Source: Sphingomonas glacialis | GTDB taxonomy: Bacteria > Pseudomonadota > Alphaproteobacteria > Sphingomonadales > Sphingomonadaceae | Assembly: GCF_006439055.1 (NCBI RefSeq) | Contig: NZ_RCZC01000005.1 | Span: 1-64,000 of the forward strand | Direction: 5' to 3' | DNA length: 64,000 bases | Part shown: positions 10,112 to 18,507 of the stretch, piece by piece | Layout: the number at the start of each line of letters is the position of its first letter | Position numbering within the stretch: the first letter of the stretch is position 1 | The notes under the pieces: generated by a model | What the model was told of the DNA's origin: nothing | Seen by the model: only the letters and a program-made list of their open reading frames with translations | Databases searched by the model: none | Made by a program: the position numbers and the translations under genes

Positions 10112-11229
10112 CAATGCCGTCCGTTCTTGTTGGGGCCGAGCTGCGTTCCGGCAAGGCCGTGCTCGGGCCATGCGCCGATGCTGTGGATAGCATGGCCCGG
10201 CGCGATGGGCACGCCGCGGCGCGGGACATCATCGCTTGCACGCACGAGGATCTCGATCGTGTCGCGATCCGCGCCGCACGCGACGGTAACGCGGTGGAGC
10301 CCGGCGACAAGCGTGACGCTGGCTCGCCAGAGCGCGGGCTCGGGCAGCGCGGTCATCGTCATGTCGGGCTGGCCATCGATCGAGAGGATCACCGGTTCCG
10401 CCACGCGGCCGAACAGTTTCGCGACGATCTCGACGTCGCCGGGGCGCGGCACGTGCTGCGGATCGGCGGGGCGCGTCACCATGCGGATGTCGGCGGGGGC
10501 GACGATCTGGACGAAGGGCCAGTCGCCACCGCTTTCCTTGAAGCGCCAGCTCGGGACGCGATCGTGCACCGTGACGATCGAGAAGCCGGGCCGGCCCCCG
10601 CCCTCCTCGATCTCGCCGGTCGAGCGCGTCGCGCCATAGACGACGCGGCCATCGTTGAGCAGTTCGTTATAATGCGTGTGCCCGGTGTCGACGAAGGCGA
10701 CACGCGCATCGGCGAAGATCCGCGCGATCGTCTCGCCATCTGCGGCGAGATCGCCGGGATAGGCGTGCATGAAGACCAGCGGCGTCTGCCCCTCGGCCTC
10801 GGCCCGCGCGAGTTCCTCGAGCAGGCGATTGTGATGATGCCGCGTCAGCCGAAAGTCGGGCCCGCCGGACCCGGTCGAAATGATGTCGAGGAAGATGCAG
10901 CGATGGCCGGCGATCACCTCGACCTCGGGCCGGTTGCCCTCCGGAAACGCCGCCTCGTACGCGTCGAGATCACCGCCCTCGAAATCATGGTCGCCCGGGA
11001 TCGCGCGCCACGGCAGGTGCAGCCGCTCGAGCGTGTCGGTGATGACGCGGTATTGCTCGGGCGTGGCATGGTTCGCGTTGTCGCCGGGGAGGAAGACGAA
11101 GTCCGCCGCGTCGCCGACCGGTCCGTTGATCTCGGCAACGATCGCGGCGAGCCGATCGCGGCTTTGCCAGCCATTGGCCTCGTCCATGTGCAGGTCGCCG
11201 ATATGGACCCAGCTGATCGTCCCGCTCAT
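10108..11229 (-). CDS. Metallophosphoesterase (calcineurin-like), C-terminal beta domain
   Basis: 373-aa predicted cytoplasmic phosphoesterase. Metal-binding motifs run in the canonical order: DLHMD (D-x-H) near residue 12, FLPGDNANH, IPGDHDFEGG (GNH(D/E)-like), FMHAYPGD and the terminal GHTHYN. The last about 100 residues, after FSIVTVHD, look like a beta-sandwich. This resembles Icc/3',5'-cyclic-nucleotide phosphodiesterase-like proteins, but the substrate cannot be read from sequence. The ATG at 11229 overlaps the MFS stop by 4 bases (ATGA), and its own stop overlaps the ArsB-like start, so the three genes are translationally coupled. No signal peptide is seen. Confidence 0.82.
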   Translation of the reverse strand: MSGTISWVHIGDLHMDEANGWQSRDRLAAIVAEINGPVGDAADFVFLPGDNANHATPEQYRVITDTLERLHLPWRAIPGDHDFEGGDLDAYEAAFPEGNRPEVEVIAGHRCIFLDIISTGSGGPDFRLTRHHHNRLLEELARAEAEGQTPLVFMHAYPGDLAADGETIARIFADARVAFVDTGHTHYNELLNDGRVVYGATRSTGEIEEGGGRPGFSIVTVHDRVPSWRFKESGGDWPFVQIVAPADIRMVTRPADPQHVPRPGDVEIVAKLFGRVAEPVILSIDGQPDMTMTALPEPALWRASVTLVAGLHRVTVACGADRDTIEILVRASDDVPRRGVPIAPGHAIHSIGAWPEHGLAGTQLGPNKNGRHW

Positions 11230-12509
11230 TGCGCGTCCGCCTCGTCCTCGTTGCGCGTCCCCGCGCAGGCCGGGCGTAGCGTCCCCGCAAACCCCATCCA
11301 CAGCGCGAGGCTGATAAAGGCGAAGCTGCCGAGAATGAAGAAGGCGATGTGGTAGCCCAAGGCCTGGGCGAGCCACCCGCCGATCGCCGGGCTGAGCGAC
11401 GCGCCGACCCCCTGCACCGTCATCACCGCGCCCTGCCCGACATTGACGCGTCCGGTGCCGTTGAGGAGGCACGCGACGAGCCCGGGGACCGCGACGCTTT
11501 GCAGCCCCGCGCCGATTCCGTCGAGGGCCTGGACCGGCCACACGCCCCATTGCTCGATAAAGCTGCCCGCCAGCACGCCGCGCAGCGGCAGCGCGGCGAA
11601 CGAGATCAGTAGCACCAGCCAATAGCCCTTGCCCGACGCCATCCGCATCGCGGCGAGCGACGCGACGATCATCACCGCCTGTGCGACGACGACGGTCTGC
11701 GCGACGAACAGCGCGGCGTTACCCTTGCCCGCACCGACGACGGCGAGGCCATAGAGCGGCAACATCGCGCCATTGCCGAGATGGAAGCAGGCAAGCGATG
11801 CCGCCAGGATCAGCATCGGCTTGTTCTGCAACAGCGTCTTGAAGCCCTCGGCCTTTCCGCTGTCCTCGTCGTCGCTCGCTTTGCCTTCGAGTCCGCGCGC
11901 GGCGCGGTGGTCGATCGCCTTTTCGGGGATCATCAGCACCGAGAGGATCGCGAGCACGCCGAACACCGCCGCGAGATAGAAGATCGCCGGCATGCCGAAT
12001 TTGTACCCGAGCCAGCCCGACAGCCCCGCACCGATCATGTTGCCGGCATGGTTCCACGCCTGGTTGCGCCCGTTCTGCGCGTTGAAGCCCTTCTGCCGCA
12101 CGATGCCGAGCGTCATTCCCGCCACGGCGGGACCGATCGCCGCGCCGGCGATCGCGGTTGCGACCTGGCTGACGGTGACGACCCACGCCGATTGCGACAG
12201 CAGGATGAGGAACGACGCCAGCACGGTCGAAATACCGGTGACGATGACGACCAGCCGCTTCTTCTCGGTATGATCGATGAACGCACCGGCGGGCGCGGTC
12301 ATCAACATGCCTGCGACGCCGCCCGCGGTCATCACCGTGCCGATCGGCCCCGACGTCCAGCCGCGCTGCTGCAGGAACACGCCGAGGAACGGGCCGATCC
12401 CCGCCTGCATGTCCGCCATGAAGAAATTGAGCGCCTGCAACGCGGTCTTGCCGCGTGCGCGATCTCCCGAGGTCGCTGCCTCGAGGTCCGCCTGTGCCTT
12501 CGCCGTCAT
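11226..12509 (-). CDS. Major facilitator superfamily transporter
   Basis: 427-aa, 12-helix MFS permease. The N-terminal half has FLGVFLQQRGWTSGPIGTVMTAGGVAGML, then the loop motif DHTEKKRLVV between helices 2 and 3, followed by a charged central loop (about 200-225, ASDDEDSGKAEG) and a second six-helix half. Substrate unknown. It is the first gene of the minus-strand operon with the metallophosphoesterase and the ArsB-like permease. The start at 12509 is preceded by a weak AGGAGC-like site. The 297-bp upstream region shared with the divergent esterase gene contains an operator and promoter described separately, which face the esterase. Confidence 0.83.
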   Translation of the reverse strand: MTAKAQADLEAATSGDRARGKTALQALNFFMADMQAGIGPFLGVFLQQRGWTSGPIGTVMTAGGVAGMLMTAPAGAFIDHTEKKRLVVIVTGISTVLASFLILLSQSAWVVTVSQVATAIAGAAIGPAVAGMTLGIVRQKGFNAQNGRNQAWNHAGNMIGAGLSGWLGYKFGMPAIFYLAAVFGVLAILSVLMIPEKAIDHRAARGLEGKASDDEDSGKAEGFKTLLQNKPMLILAASLACFHLGNGAMLPLYGLAVVGAGKGNAALFVAQTVVVAQAVMIVASLAAMRMASGKGYWLVLLISFAALPLRGVLAGSFIEQWGVWPVQALDGIGAGLQSVAVPGLVACLLNGTGRVNVGQGAVMTVQGVGASLSPAIGGWLAQALGYHIAFFILGSFAFISLALWMGFAGTLRPACAGTRNEDEADAQ

Positions 12510-12669
12510 CGTACGCTCCTAGTTACACGAATCGAACACCGGCTGGCGTCGGACCTGAATTGTCGGAGCGTAGCGCCGCCGCCAATATGGCGCCTAAACG
12601 GCCCTATTCATTTTCGGTTCACATAGATTAAGAAAATCGCCGTCAAACGGTCTGAATGGTGAATTCTGT

Positions 12670-12680
12670 TTGTCAGACTA
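12670..12680 (+). promoter_or_regulatory. Putative FCD-GntR operator, esterase operon
   Basis: TTGTCAGACTA fits the TnGTnnnACnA pattern known for FadR/FCD-type GntR regulators. It abuts the -35 hexamer of the esterase promoter at 12681. Near-identical 11-mers lie at 34480-34490 (TTGTCTGACTA) and 21557-21567 (TTGTCTGTCTA), each upstream of another hemicellulose gene. The GntR protein encoded at 17666-18454 is the natural candidate binder. Function is inferred from repetition and position. Confidence 0.55.
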
Positions 12681-12709
12681 TTGACGCTAAGCCCAACCTG
12701 CGCTTACCT
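12681..12709 (+). promoter_or_regulatory. Promoter for carboxylesterase operon
   Basis: A -35 hexamer TTGACG (12681-12686), 17-nt spacer and -10-like hexamer TTACCT (12704-12709) lie about 95 bases ahead of the esterase start. The -35 directly follows the putative GntR operator, a good position for repression. The -10 is weak, which fits a regulated promoter. Confidence 0.45.
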
Positions 12710-12806
12710 TTTCTTCCAGCGAGTCCCCGCCGCGGTGCCCCGCGCCCGGGTGCTCGATTGCACAAGACGAGCCGCCAGGACGAGCGGCCGTGTCAGGAGA
12801 GATGAG

Positions 12807-14459
12807 ATGACCGGGCCAGGTGTCGATCGCCGTTCCGCGCTGTTCGCTTCGGTCGCCGCCGGGGCAGGCCTCGCCTTTCCGCTGGCGGCCATGCCCGCCA
12901 GGGCCGCCGGGACAGCGGCACGCGGCGCAGGCAGCTGCACCACCCCACCAAGCGCGGTCGCACGAACCCAATATGGGCCGGTGCGCGGCTATGTCGCCGA
13001 CCATGTCTTCACCTTCAAGGGCGTGCCCTATGGCGACGATACCGGCGGCGAGAATCGCTGGCTGCCCGCCAAGCCGCCTAAGCGCTGGACCGAACCGCGC
13101 AACACGCTCGCTTATGGCGCGAACTGCCCGCAGACGCTCCACCCGTTCCGCGCCGCCGAGCATACCTTCCTCCAGCAATGGACCGACGGTTTCCTCGGCG
13201 AGGACATGCTCAAGCTCAACATCTGGACGCCGTCGCTAAGCGGCAAGCGGCCGGTGATGGTCTATTTCCACGGCGGCGGGTTCAGCTTCGGCTCGTCCTA
13301 CGAACTCGCCTCGCACGACGGCGCGCAGATGGCGCGCAACCATGATGTCGTGCAGGTCTCGATCAACCACCGGCTCAACGTGCTCGGCTTCCTCGATCTG
13401 GCCGAGCTCGGCGGCGCGCCCTACGCCGAGTCGGTCAATGTCAGCATGACCGATTGCGTCGCGGCGCTGCGCTGGGTGCAGGAGAATATCGCGAATTTCG
13501 GCGGGGATCCCGCGACGATCATGATCTACGGCCAGTCGGGCGGCGGGTCGAAGGTGACGACCTTGCTCGGTATGCCCGGCGCCAAGGGCATGATCCAGCG
13601 CGCCGCAGTGCAATCGGGCGGCGGCGGCGCGCTCCCGACCGCCGAACAGTCGCGCGACTTCTCGCGGCGGCTGCGGCGCGAACTCGGCGTCACCGACATC
13701 GCCGCGTTGCAGAAGGCCGACTGGAACACGCTGTTCACCACCGGCAGCAAGGTGGCGGCAGAGATCAACGGCCCCGGCAGCCCGATGGGCGGTCCGTCGA
13801 CCACGCCGCGCGTCGGCTGGGGGCCGACGCTCGACGGCAAAGTGATCGACGTGCGCTCCTTTTCCGAGGTGGCGCCCGCCATCTCGCGCGACGTGCCGGT
13901 GCTGATCGGCAATGTCAGCGAGGAAGGCATGGGCTTCGGCTCGAATCCGAGCGAGGCCGAATGGCGCGCCGATCTCACCAAGAAGATGGGGGCTGCCAAG
14001 GCCGATGCGCTGATCGCGGCGATGAAACAGGCGCATCCCGAAAAGGCGATCCGCACCTTGTCCTATGGCGTGCAGGGGCTGGCCGGGCGCAACCGCGTCC
14101 AGCAGATGGTCAAGCTCAAGCACGACCAGGGCGGCGCGCCGGTCTATCAATATCTCTTCCAGTGGCAGTCGCCGCAGCTCGATGGCGTCGCGGGCGCATG
14201 GCACACCGCCGACCTCGCTTTCTGCTTCGACAATGCCGCGCGCTGCGACCAGGCGACGGGCAACACGCCCGATGCGCAGCGGCTCGCCAAGACGATGAGC
14301 ACCGCCTGGGCGAATTTCGCGCGGACCGGCAATCCGAGCCAGCCGGGGCTCGCCTGGACACCGACCGATCCGGTGCGCTGCCAGACGATGGTGTTCGATT
14401 CGACCTGCCGCATGGTCGATGATCCCGAGGGCGCGGCGCGGCGGATCCTGCTCGCCTGA
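12807..14459 (+). CDS. Secreted type-B carboxylesterase
   Basis: 550-aa carboxylesterase/lipase family (COesterase) enzyme. The N-terminus has a twin-arginine-like leader (DRRSALFASVAAGAGLAFPL, cleavage near ARAAG). The alpha/beta-hydrolase core shows QYGPVRGYVADHVFTFKGVPYGDD, the oxyanion region VMVYFHGGGFSFGS, nucleophile S244 in GQSGGG and the likely catalytic histidine in GAWHTADLAF. In this setting it probably removes ester substituents (acetyl, feruloyl) from plant polysaccharide, but substrate is inference. ATG 12807 is preceded by CAGGAGAG; the longer frame from 12681 would include the promoter. First gene of a plus-strand run to 17589. Confidence 0.87.
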   Translation: MTGPGVDRRSALFASVAAGAGLAFPLAAMPARAAGTAARGAGSCTTPPSAVARTQYGPVRGYVADHVFTFKGVPYGDDTGGENRWLPAKPPKRWTEPRNTLAYGANCPQTLHPFRAAEHTFLQQWTDGFLGEDMLKLNIWTPSLSGKRPVMVYFHGGGFSFGSSYELASHDGAQMARNHDVVQVSINHRLNVLGFLDLAELGGAPYAESVNVSMTDCVAALRWVQENIANFGGDPATIMIYGQSGGGSKVTTLLGMPGAKGMIQRAAVQSGGGGALPTAEQSRDFSRRLRRELGVTDIAALQKADWNTLFTTGSKVAAEINGPGSPMGGPSTTPRVGWGPTLDGKVIDVRSFSEVAPAISRDVPVLIGNVSEEGMGFGSNPSEAEWRADLTKKMGAAKADALIAAMKQAHPEKAIRTLSYGVQGLAGRNRVQQMVKLKHDQGGAPVYQYLFQWQSPQLDGVAGAWHTADLAFCFDNAARCDQATGNTPDAQRLAKTMSTAWANFARTGNPSQPGLAWTPTDPVRCQTMVFDSTCRMVDDPEGAARRILLA

Positions 14460-14489
14460 GCGCGGCATCGACACACAGGGGGACAGGCG

Positions 14490-15440
14490 ATGACTAAACG
14501 GCGATTTTGGGGAAGCGGCTTGGCTGGGCTCGCGCTGGCGCTGGCGATGCCCGCGCTCGCGCAGGACGCGCGGATGGTGCCGACCGCGGCGCCGGCCGAG
14601 CCGAATGCGATTGCGCTCGGCACCGGCGGCGTCGCGGGGTCGAGCGCGCCCGAGGCGTGGTTCCGCCAATATGGCGTCGCGATGACGCGCAACGTCAGCG
14701 TAGCGACGCTGACGCCGTTCCTGCCAGATCCCGCCAAGGCGACCGGCGCTGCGGTGATCGTCGCGCCGGGTGGCGGTTTCCTGATGCTGTCGATGGAGAA
14801 TGAGGGTTGGCGCGTCGCGCGCGCGCTCGCCGACCACGGCATCGCGGCGTTCGTCCTCAAATACCGGCTCAAGCCGACGCCTGCCGGCATGCCGCAGTTC
14901 GAACAGGCGGTCACGGCGATGTTCGCGGGTGCGGGCCGGGCCGACTCGCGCATGCGCCCCGGCGATGCGGCGGCCGGGCTCGCCGAGCCGATCGCCGACG
15001 AACGCGCCGCCTTTGCGCTGATCCGGTCGCGCGCGGGCGAATGGCATGTCGATCCCGCGCGGATCGGCATGATGGGCTTTTCGGCGGGCGCGATGACGAC
15101 GATGGCGACCGCGCTGAAAGCCCCCGAGCTGCGCCCCGCCTTCCTCGCGCCGATCTATGGGTCGATGGAGGCGGTCCAGGTCGCCGCCGATGCGCCACCG
15201 CTGTTCGCGGTGCTCGCGGCAAACGACCCGCTGTTCGCGCGCAAGGGGCTCGGGCTGATCGATTCGTGGCAGCAGGCCGGGCGGCCGGTCGAATTCCATC
15301 TCTATGGTGAGGGCGGCCATGGCTTCGGGCTCGGCAAGGCGGGGACGACGAGCACCGGCTGGTTCGACGCCTTTGTCCGCTGGCTCGAGATGACCGGCAT
15401 CACGCACAGCAAATCCGCAAGTGGAGACGCCGCAAAATGA
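14490..15440 (+). CDS. Secreted alpha/beta hydrolase, probable xylan esterase
   Basis: 316-aa exported hydrolase: signal peptide 1-25 (LALALAMPALAQ), HGGG-like APGGGF oxyanion region, nucleophile S198 in GFSAGA, and candidate aspartate (AANDPLF) and histidine (GEGGHGFG). The family is the BD-FAE/acetyl-xylan-esterase type commonly found in hemicellulose loci. The RBS AGGGGGACAGG precedes ATG 14490. Its stop overlaps the start of the next gene (ATGA), so they are co-translated. Likely acts in the periplasm on acetylated xylo-oligosaccharides; the exact ester is not shown by sequence. Confidence 0.83.
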   Translation: MTKRRFWGSGLAGLALALAMPALAQDARMVPTAAPAEPNAIALGTGGVAGSSAPEAWFRQYGVAMTRNVSVATLTPFLPDPAKATGAAVIVAPGGGFLMLSMENEGWRVARALADHGIAAFVLKYRLKPTPAGMPQFEQAVTAMFAGAGRADSRMRPGDAAAGLAEPIADERAAFALIRSRAGEWHVDPARIGMMGFSAGAMTTMATALKAPELRPAFLAPIYGSMEAVQVAADAPPLFAVLAANDPLFARKGLGLIDSWQQAGRPVEFHLYGEGGHGFGLGKAGTTSTGWFDAFVRWLEMTGITHSKSASGDAAK

Positions 15441-16132
15441 CGATCTCGATACGGCACGCCGCTCTGGCGGCACTCTGCCTGACGCTTCCAGCGTACGCGG
15501 GCGCGCAAGGCGCACCGCCCGCCCCGCCCCCGCTGGCGGACTATTTCGTTCCGGCGACAGCGGCGCCCAAGGCGCCCGACGCCGACGGCTTCCTCCAGCG
15601 CTGGTTGTTGCTCGAGCCGATCGTCAAGCCGAACCGCAGCAATACCGGCTTCACCGAAGCGTACGTCCGCGCGGCCTTCGCCGCCTCGCTCCCGCAAGGT
15701 CCGCCGATGGCGGTGCCGCGCGACGGCGAGGCCGCAAAGATCGCTGCGGCGCCGCGCTGGCACGCGCTCGATGCGACGCGCTTCGACGCCAAGCTGTTCA
15801 ACCTCGCGCAGAGCCTCGGCAAGCCGGTCTACGGCGTGATTTTCTGGGCGGTGACGGTGGTCGAGGCCCCGCGCGAGATGCGCGGCGTCAGGCTTGCGGT
15901 CGGCTCGAACTCGGCATCGATGTGGTGGGTCAACGGCGCGGAGGCAGCGGGACTCTACGGCGATCGCCGGATGGTGATGGACGATGTCCTTTCGCGCCCG
16001 CTGACGCTGCGCAAGGGTCGCAACGTCATCCGCGGCGCGGTGATCAACGGCCCGGGCCTCAGCGATTTCTGCGTCCGCCTGCTCGATGCGAATGGGCAAC
16101 CGATCCGCGACATCGTCACCACCACCAAATAG
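15437..16132 (+). CDS. Exported protein of unknown function, jelly-roll-like
   Basis: 231-aa protein with a signal peptide (1-23, ending AGAQG), not confidently recognised. The mature part is rich in predicted beta strands. Stretches such as VRLAVGSNSASMWWVNGAEAAGLYGDRRM and LRKGRNVIRGAVINGPGLSDFCVRL resemble galactose-binding-like accessory domains attached to glycoside hydrolases or sialate esterases, where a WVNG stretch is common. It overlaps the upstream esterase by 4 bases and precedes the GH43 gene by 23 bases, so it is likely a component of the same degradation operon, perhaps a stand-alone carbohydrate-binding or accessory subunit. No catalytic residues are evident. Confidence 0.6.
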   Translation: MTISIRHAALAALCLTLPAYAGAQGAPPAPPPLADYFVPATAAPKAPDADGFLQRWLLLEPIVKPNRSNTGFTEAYVRAAFAASLPQGPPMAVPRDGEAAKIAAAPRWHALDATRFDAKLFNLAQSLGKPVYGVIFWAVTVVEAPREMRGVRLAVGSNSASMWWVNGAEAAGLYGDRRMVMDDVLSRPLTLRKGRNVIRGAVINGPGLSDFCVRLLDANGQPIRDIVTTTK

Positions 16133-16155
16133 CGCCGCGGCGCGTCGGAGAACGT

Positions 16156-17589
16156 ATGAAACACACCGTCCTCGCCGCCCTCGGCCTGTGCTTCGCGGCG
16201 GCACCTGCTGCCGCGCAGCTCGCAGGCGAGCCCTTCATCCACGATCCCTCGACGATCACGCTGTCCGACGGGAAATATTATACCTTCGGCACGCGTGGCG
16301 GCGGGCTCGTCTCCGACGACTGCTGGACCTGGCATTCGGGCGGCGAACGCCCCGGCGGCGGCGTCGCGCCCGACGTGATCCGGATCGGCGACCGCTTCTA
16401 TGTCGCCTATGCGGTCGGCGGCGGCGGGATGAACGGCGGCCATGCCAGCCTGGTCAAGGTGATGTGGACCAGGACGCTCGATCCCAAATCCCCGGCATTC
16501 GGCTATCACGATGTCGGCGTCGTCGCGTCGAGCGACGGGGTCGAGGGGGCCGATGCGATCGACCCGGCGTTTCTGCTGGCCGATGGCCGGCTGTGGCTGA
16601 GCTATGGCACCTATTTCGGCGCGATCCGGATGGTCGAGCTCGACCCCAAGACCGGCGGGCGGCTGGCCGGCAACCAGCCGGTCGATGTCGCGATCGACAT
16701 GGAAGCGACGGCTTTGCTGTTCCGCGACGGATGGTATTATCTGCTCGGCACGCACGGCACATGCTGCGACGGTCCCAATTCCTCGTACAACATCCGCGTC
16801 GGCCGATCGCGCACCCCCACCGGGCCGTTCGTCGACCATCTCGGCGTGCCGCTGTTGAAGGGTGGCGGGAAGCTCGTCGTCGCGGGGCACGGGCGGCACT
16901 ATGGCGCGGGGCATTTCGGGCTGCTCGATCTTGGCGACGGGGTCGAGAAGATGTCGATGCATTATGAGGCCGACATGGACCGCAGCGGGCGCAGCGTGCT
17001 TGCGATCGAACCCTTGCTGTGGCGCGACGGCTGGCCGGTCGGCGGGGAGAACCTCGTCGCCGGAACCTACGAGGTCCAGTCCGAACGCGGCGGCGCGTTG
17101 CAGCTGGCGGTCGACGACACGCGGATCGCCTTCGACGCGCGGGCAAGCTTCAGGGCCAAGCCCGACGCCCCCGTCGGCCCGATCGCGAACCAGACGCTTG
17201 CACAGGACATGGCGAGCTGGCCCAAGGGGCCGACCGCGGTCGATCTCGGCGACTATATGATCCGCCCGCACCAGCAATGGACGATCGCGCCAGCGCCCGG
17301 CGGCGGCGGCGCGTTCGGTGCGCCGTATTACAGCATCGTGATCGCGGGCACGTCGCGCGCGCTGGCGGTGGCGGGCGACGATGTCGTCACCGTCCCCGCC
17401 TTCACCGGCGCGCCCGAGCAATTGTGGCGGATCGACCAGCTGATCGACGGGACCTATCGCATCGCCCCCAAGGGCGCTGGCGGGGCGAGCCCGGCACGCG
17501 CGCTCGTCGCGATCGGCAGGAGCACCGCTGCGCTGGTCCGCTTCGATCCCGCCAGCCCGACCGGGCGCTGGAGCTTCCAGCGCCCGTGA
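16156..17589 (+). CDS. Secreted GH43-family glycosidase (arabinanase/arabinofuranosidase-like)
   Basis: 477-aa protein with signal peptide (1-20, AAPAAAQ). Five-bladed propeller signatures of GH43 are present: HDPSTI at the N-terminus (general base Asp), DAIDPAFLLADGRLWLSYGTYFGAI (middle Asp) and DMEATALL (acid Glu). SYNIRVGRSRTPTGPF is the typical third/fourth blade. About 150 C-terminal residues form a separate beta-rich domain of unknown type ending WSFQRP. GH43 enzymes cleave alpha-arabinofuranosyl or beta-xylosyl linkages; the exact specificity needs biochemistry. Last gene in the esterase operon, followed 76 bases later by a GntR regulator gene. Confidence 0.85.
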   Translation: MKHTVLAALGLCFAAAPAAAQLAGEPFIHDPSTITLSDGKYYTFGTRGGGLVSDDCWTWHSGGERPGGGVAPDVIRIGDRFYVAYAVGGGGMNGGHASLVKVMWTRTLDPKSPAFGYHDVGVVASSDGVEGADAIDPAFLLADGRLWLSYGTYFGAIRMVELDPKTGGRLAGNQPVDVAIDMEATALLFRDGWYYLLGTHGTCCDGPNSSYNIRVGRSRTPTGPFVDHLGVPLLKGGGKLVVAGHGRHYGAGHFGLLDLGDGVEKMSMHYEADMDRSGRSVLAIEPLLWRDGWPVGGENLVAGTYEVQSERGGALQLAVDDTRIAFDARASFRAKPDAPVGPIANQTLAQDMASWPKGPTAVDLGDYMIRPHQQWTIAPAPGGGGAFGAPYYSIVIAGTSRALAVAGDDVVTVPAFTGAPEQLWRIDQLIDGTYRIAPKGAGGASPARALVAIGRSTAALVRFDPASPTGRWSFQRP

Positions 17590-17665
17590 CCGCACCGAGA
17601 CACGCGATGCCTGCTACAATGGTCGCAGTTTCCGAAGCGCTTCGTCGCTGCTAGAGTGAAAGGCT

Positions 17666-18454
17666 GTGACAATCAAAGACACCAAAATCGCGGCCGACGT
17701 TGCCGAAGCCGAAGCCGGAGACGGCTCCGCCCCACCCCCACGCACGCCGCGCGGCAAGGGACGCCGCCTGCGCGGCGCGATCGCGCACAAGCTCGGCGTC
17801 GCGATCCTGTCGGGCGAATATGCGCCGGGCGAAACGCTGTCGAGCGAGACGGTCTTTGCCGAGACGCTCGACGTGTCGCGCAGCGCGTATCGCGAGGGGA
17901 TCCAGGGGCTGATCGCCAAGGGCCTGGTCGAGAGCCGCCCCAAGACCGGCACCCGCGTCCTGCCGCGCGACCGCTGGAATTTGCTCGACCCCGACGTGCT
18001 CGCCTGGGCGTTTGCGGGCGAGCCCGATCCGCAACTGGTTCGCAGCCTGTTCGAGCTGCGGCTGATCATCGAGCCCGCCGCCGCGGGGATCGCCGCTGCC
18101 AAGCGCGACCGCGACGACATCAAGCGGATGAAGGACGCGCTCACCGCGATGCGCCGCCACTCGCTCGCGACCGAGCCGGGTCGCGCCGCCGACCGCCAGT
18201 TTCACGACGCGATCCTGCGCGCGACGCGCAACGATGCGCTGGTGGTGATGAGCGCCTCGATCGGCGCCGCGGTCGCCTGGACGACGCAGTTCAAGCAGCG
18301 GATGCGCGCGCTGCCGCGTAACCCGATCCCCGATCACGTGCTCGTCTATGACGCGATCGTCGCCGCCGATGTCGAGGCGGCGACCGCGGCGATGCGGCGG
18401 CTGGTCGAGCTGGCGCTCGAGGATACGCAGAGCGTGATGGCGGTCAAAGTATAA
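17666..18454 (+). CDS. GntR-family regulator, FadR/FCD subfamily
   Basis: 262-aa transcriptional regulator. Residues 35-100 are a winged helix-turn-helix (LGVAILSGEYAPGETLSSETVFAE, followed by VSRSAYREGIQGLIAKGLVESRP). Residues about 120-250 are an all-helical FCD ligand domain with metal-site-type residues (LFELRLIIEP, DRQFHDAIL, DHVLVYDAI). GTG 17666 is the likely start, with GAAAGG upstream. It sits inside the hemicellulose locus. Three copies of an 11-mer matching the operator pattern of this subfamily occur upstream of locus genes (12670, 21557, 34480), so it is probably the local regulator responding to a sugar or sugar acid. The inducer is unknown. Confidence 0.88.
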   Translation: MTIKDTKIAADVAEAEAGDGSAPPPRTPRGKGRRLRGAIAHKLGVAILSGEYAPGETLSSETVFAETLDVSRSAYREGIQGLIAKGLVESRPKTGTRVLPRDRWNLLDPDVLAWAFAGEPDPQLVRSLFELRLIIEPAAAGIAAAKRDRDDIKRMKDALTAMRRHSLATEPGRAADRQFHDAILRATRNDALVVMSASIGAAVAWTTQFKQRMRALPRNPIPDHVLVYDAIVAADVEAATAAMRRLVELALEDTQSVMAVKV

Positions 18455-18507
18455 CGCGCTGCGAGCGCCACCCCCCGAGTTTCGAGTCAGCGTAAACCCT
18501 CAGCCGC

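Noticed and set aside
13236..15515. 759-codon minus-strand frame across the two esterase genes
   Set aside because: Runs antisense through two recognised genes and their junction; no motif or ribosome site supports it.
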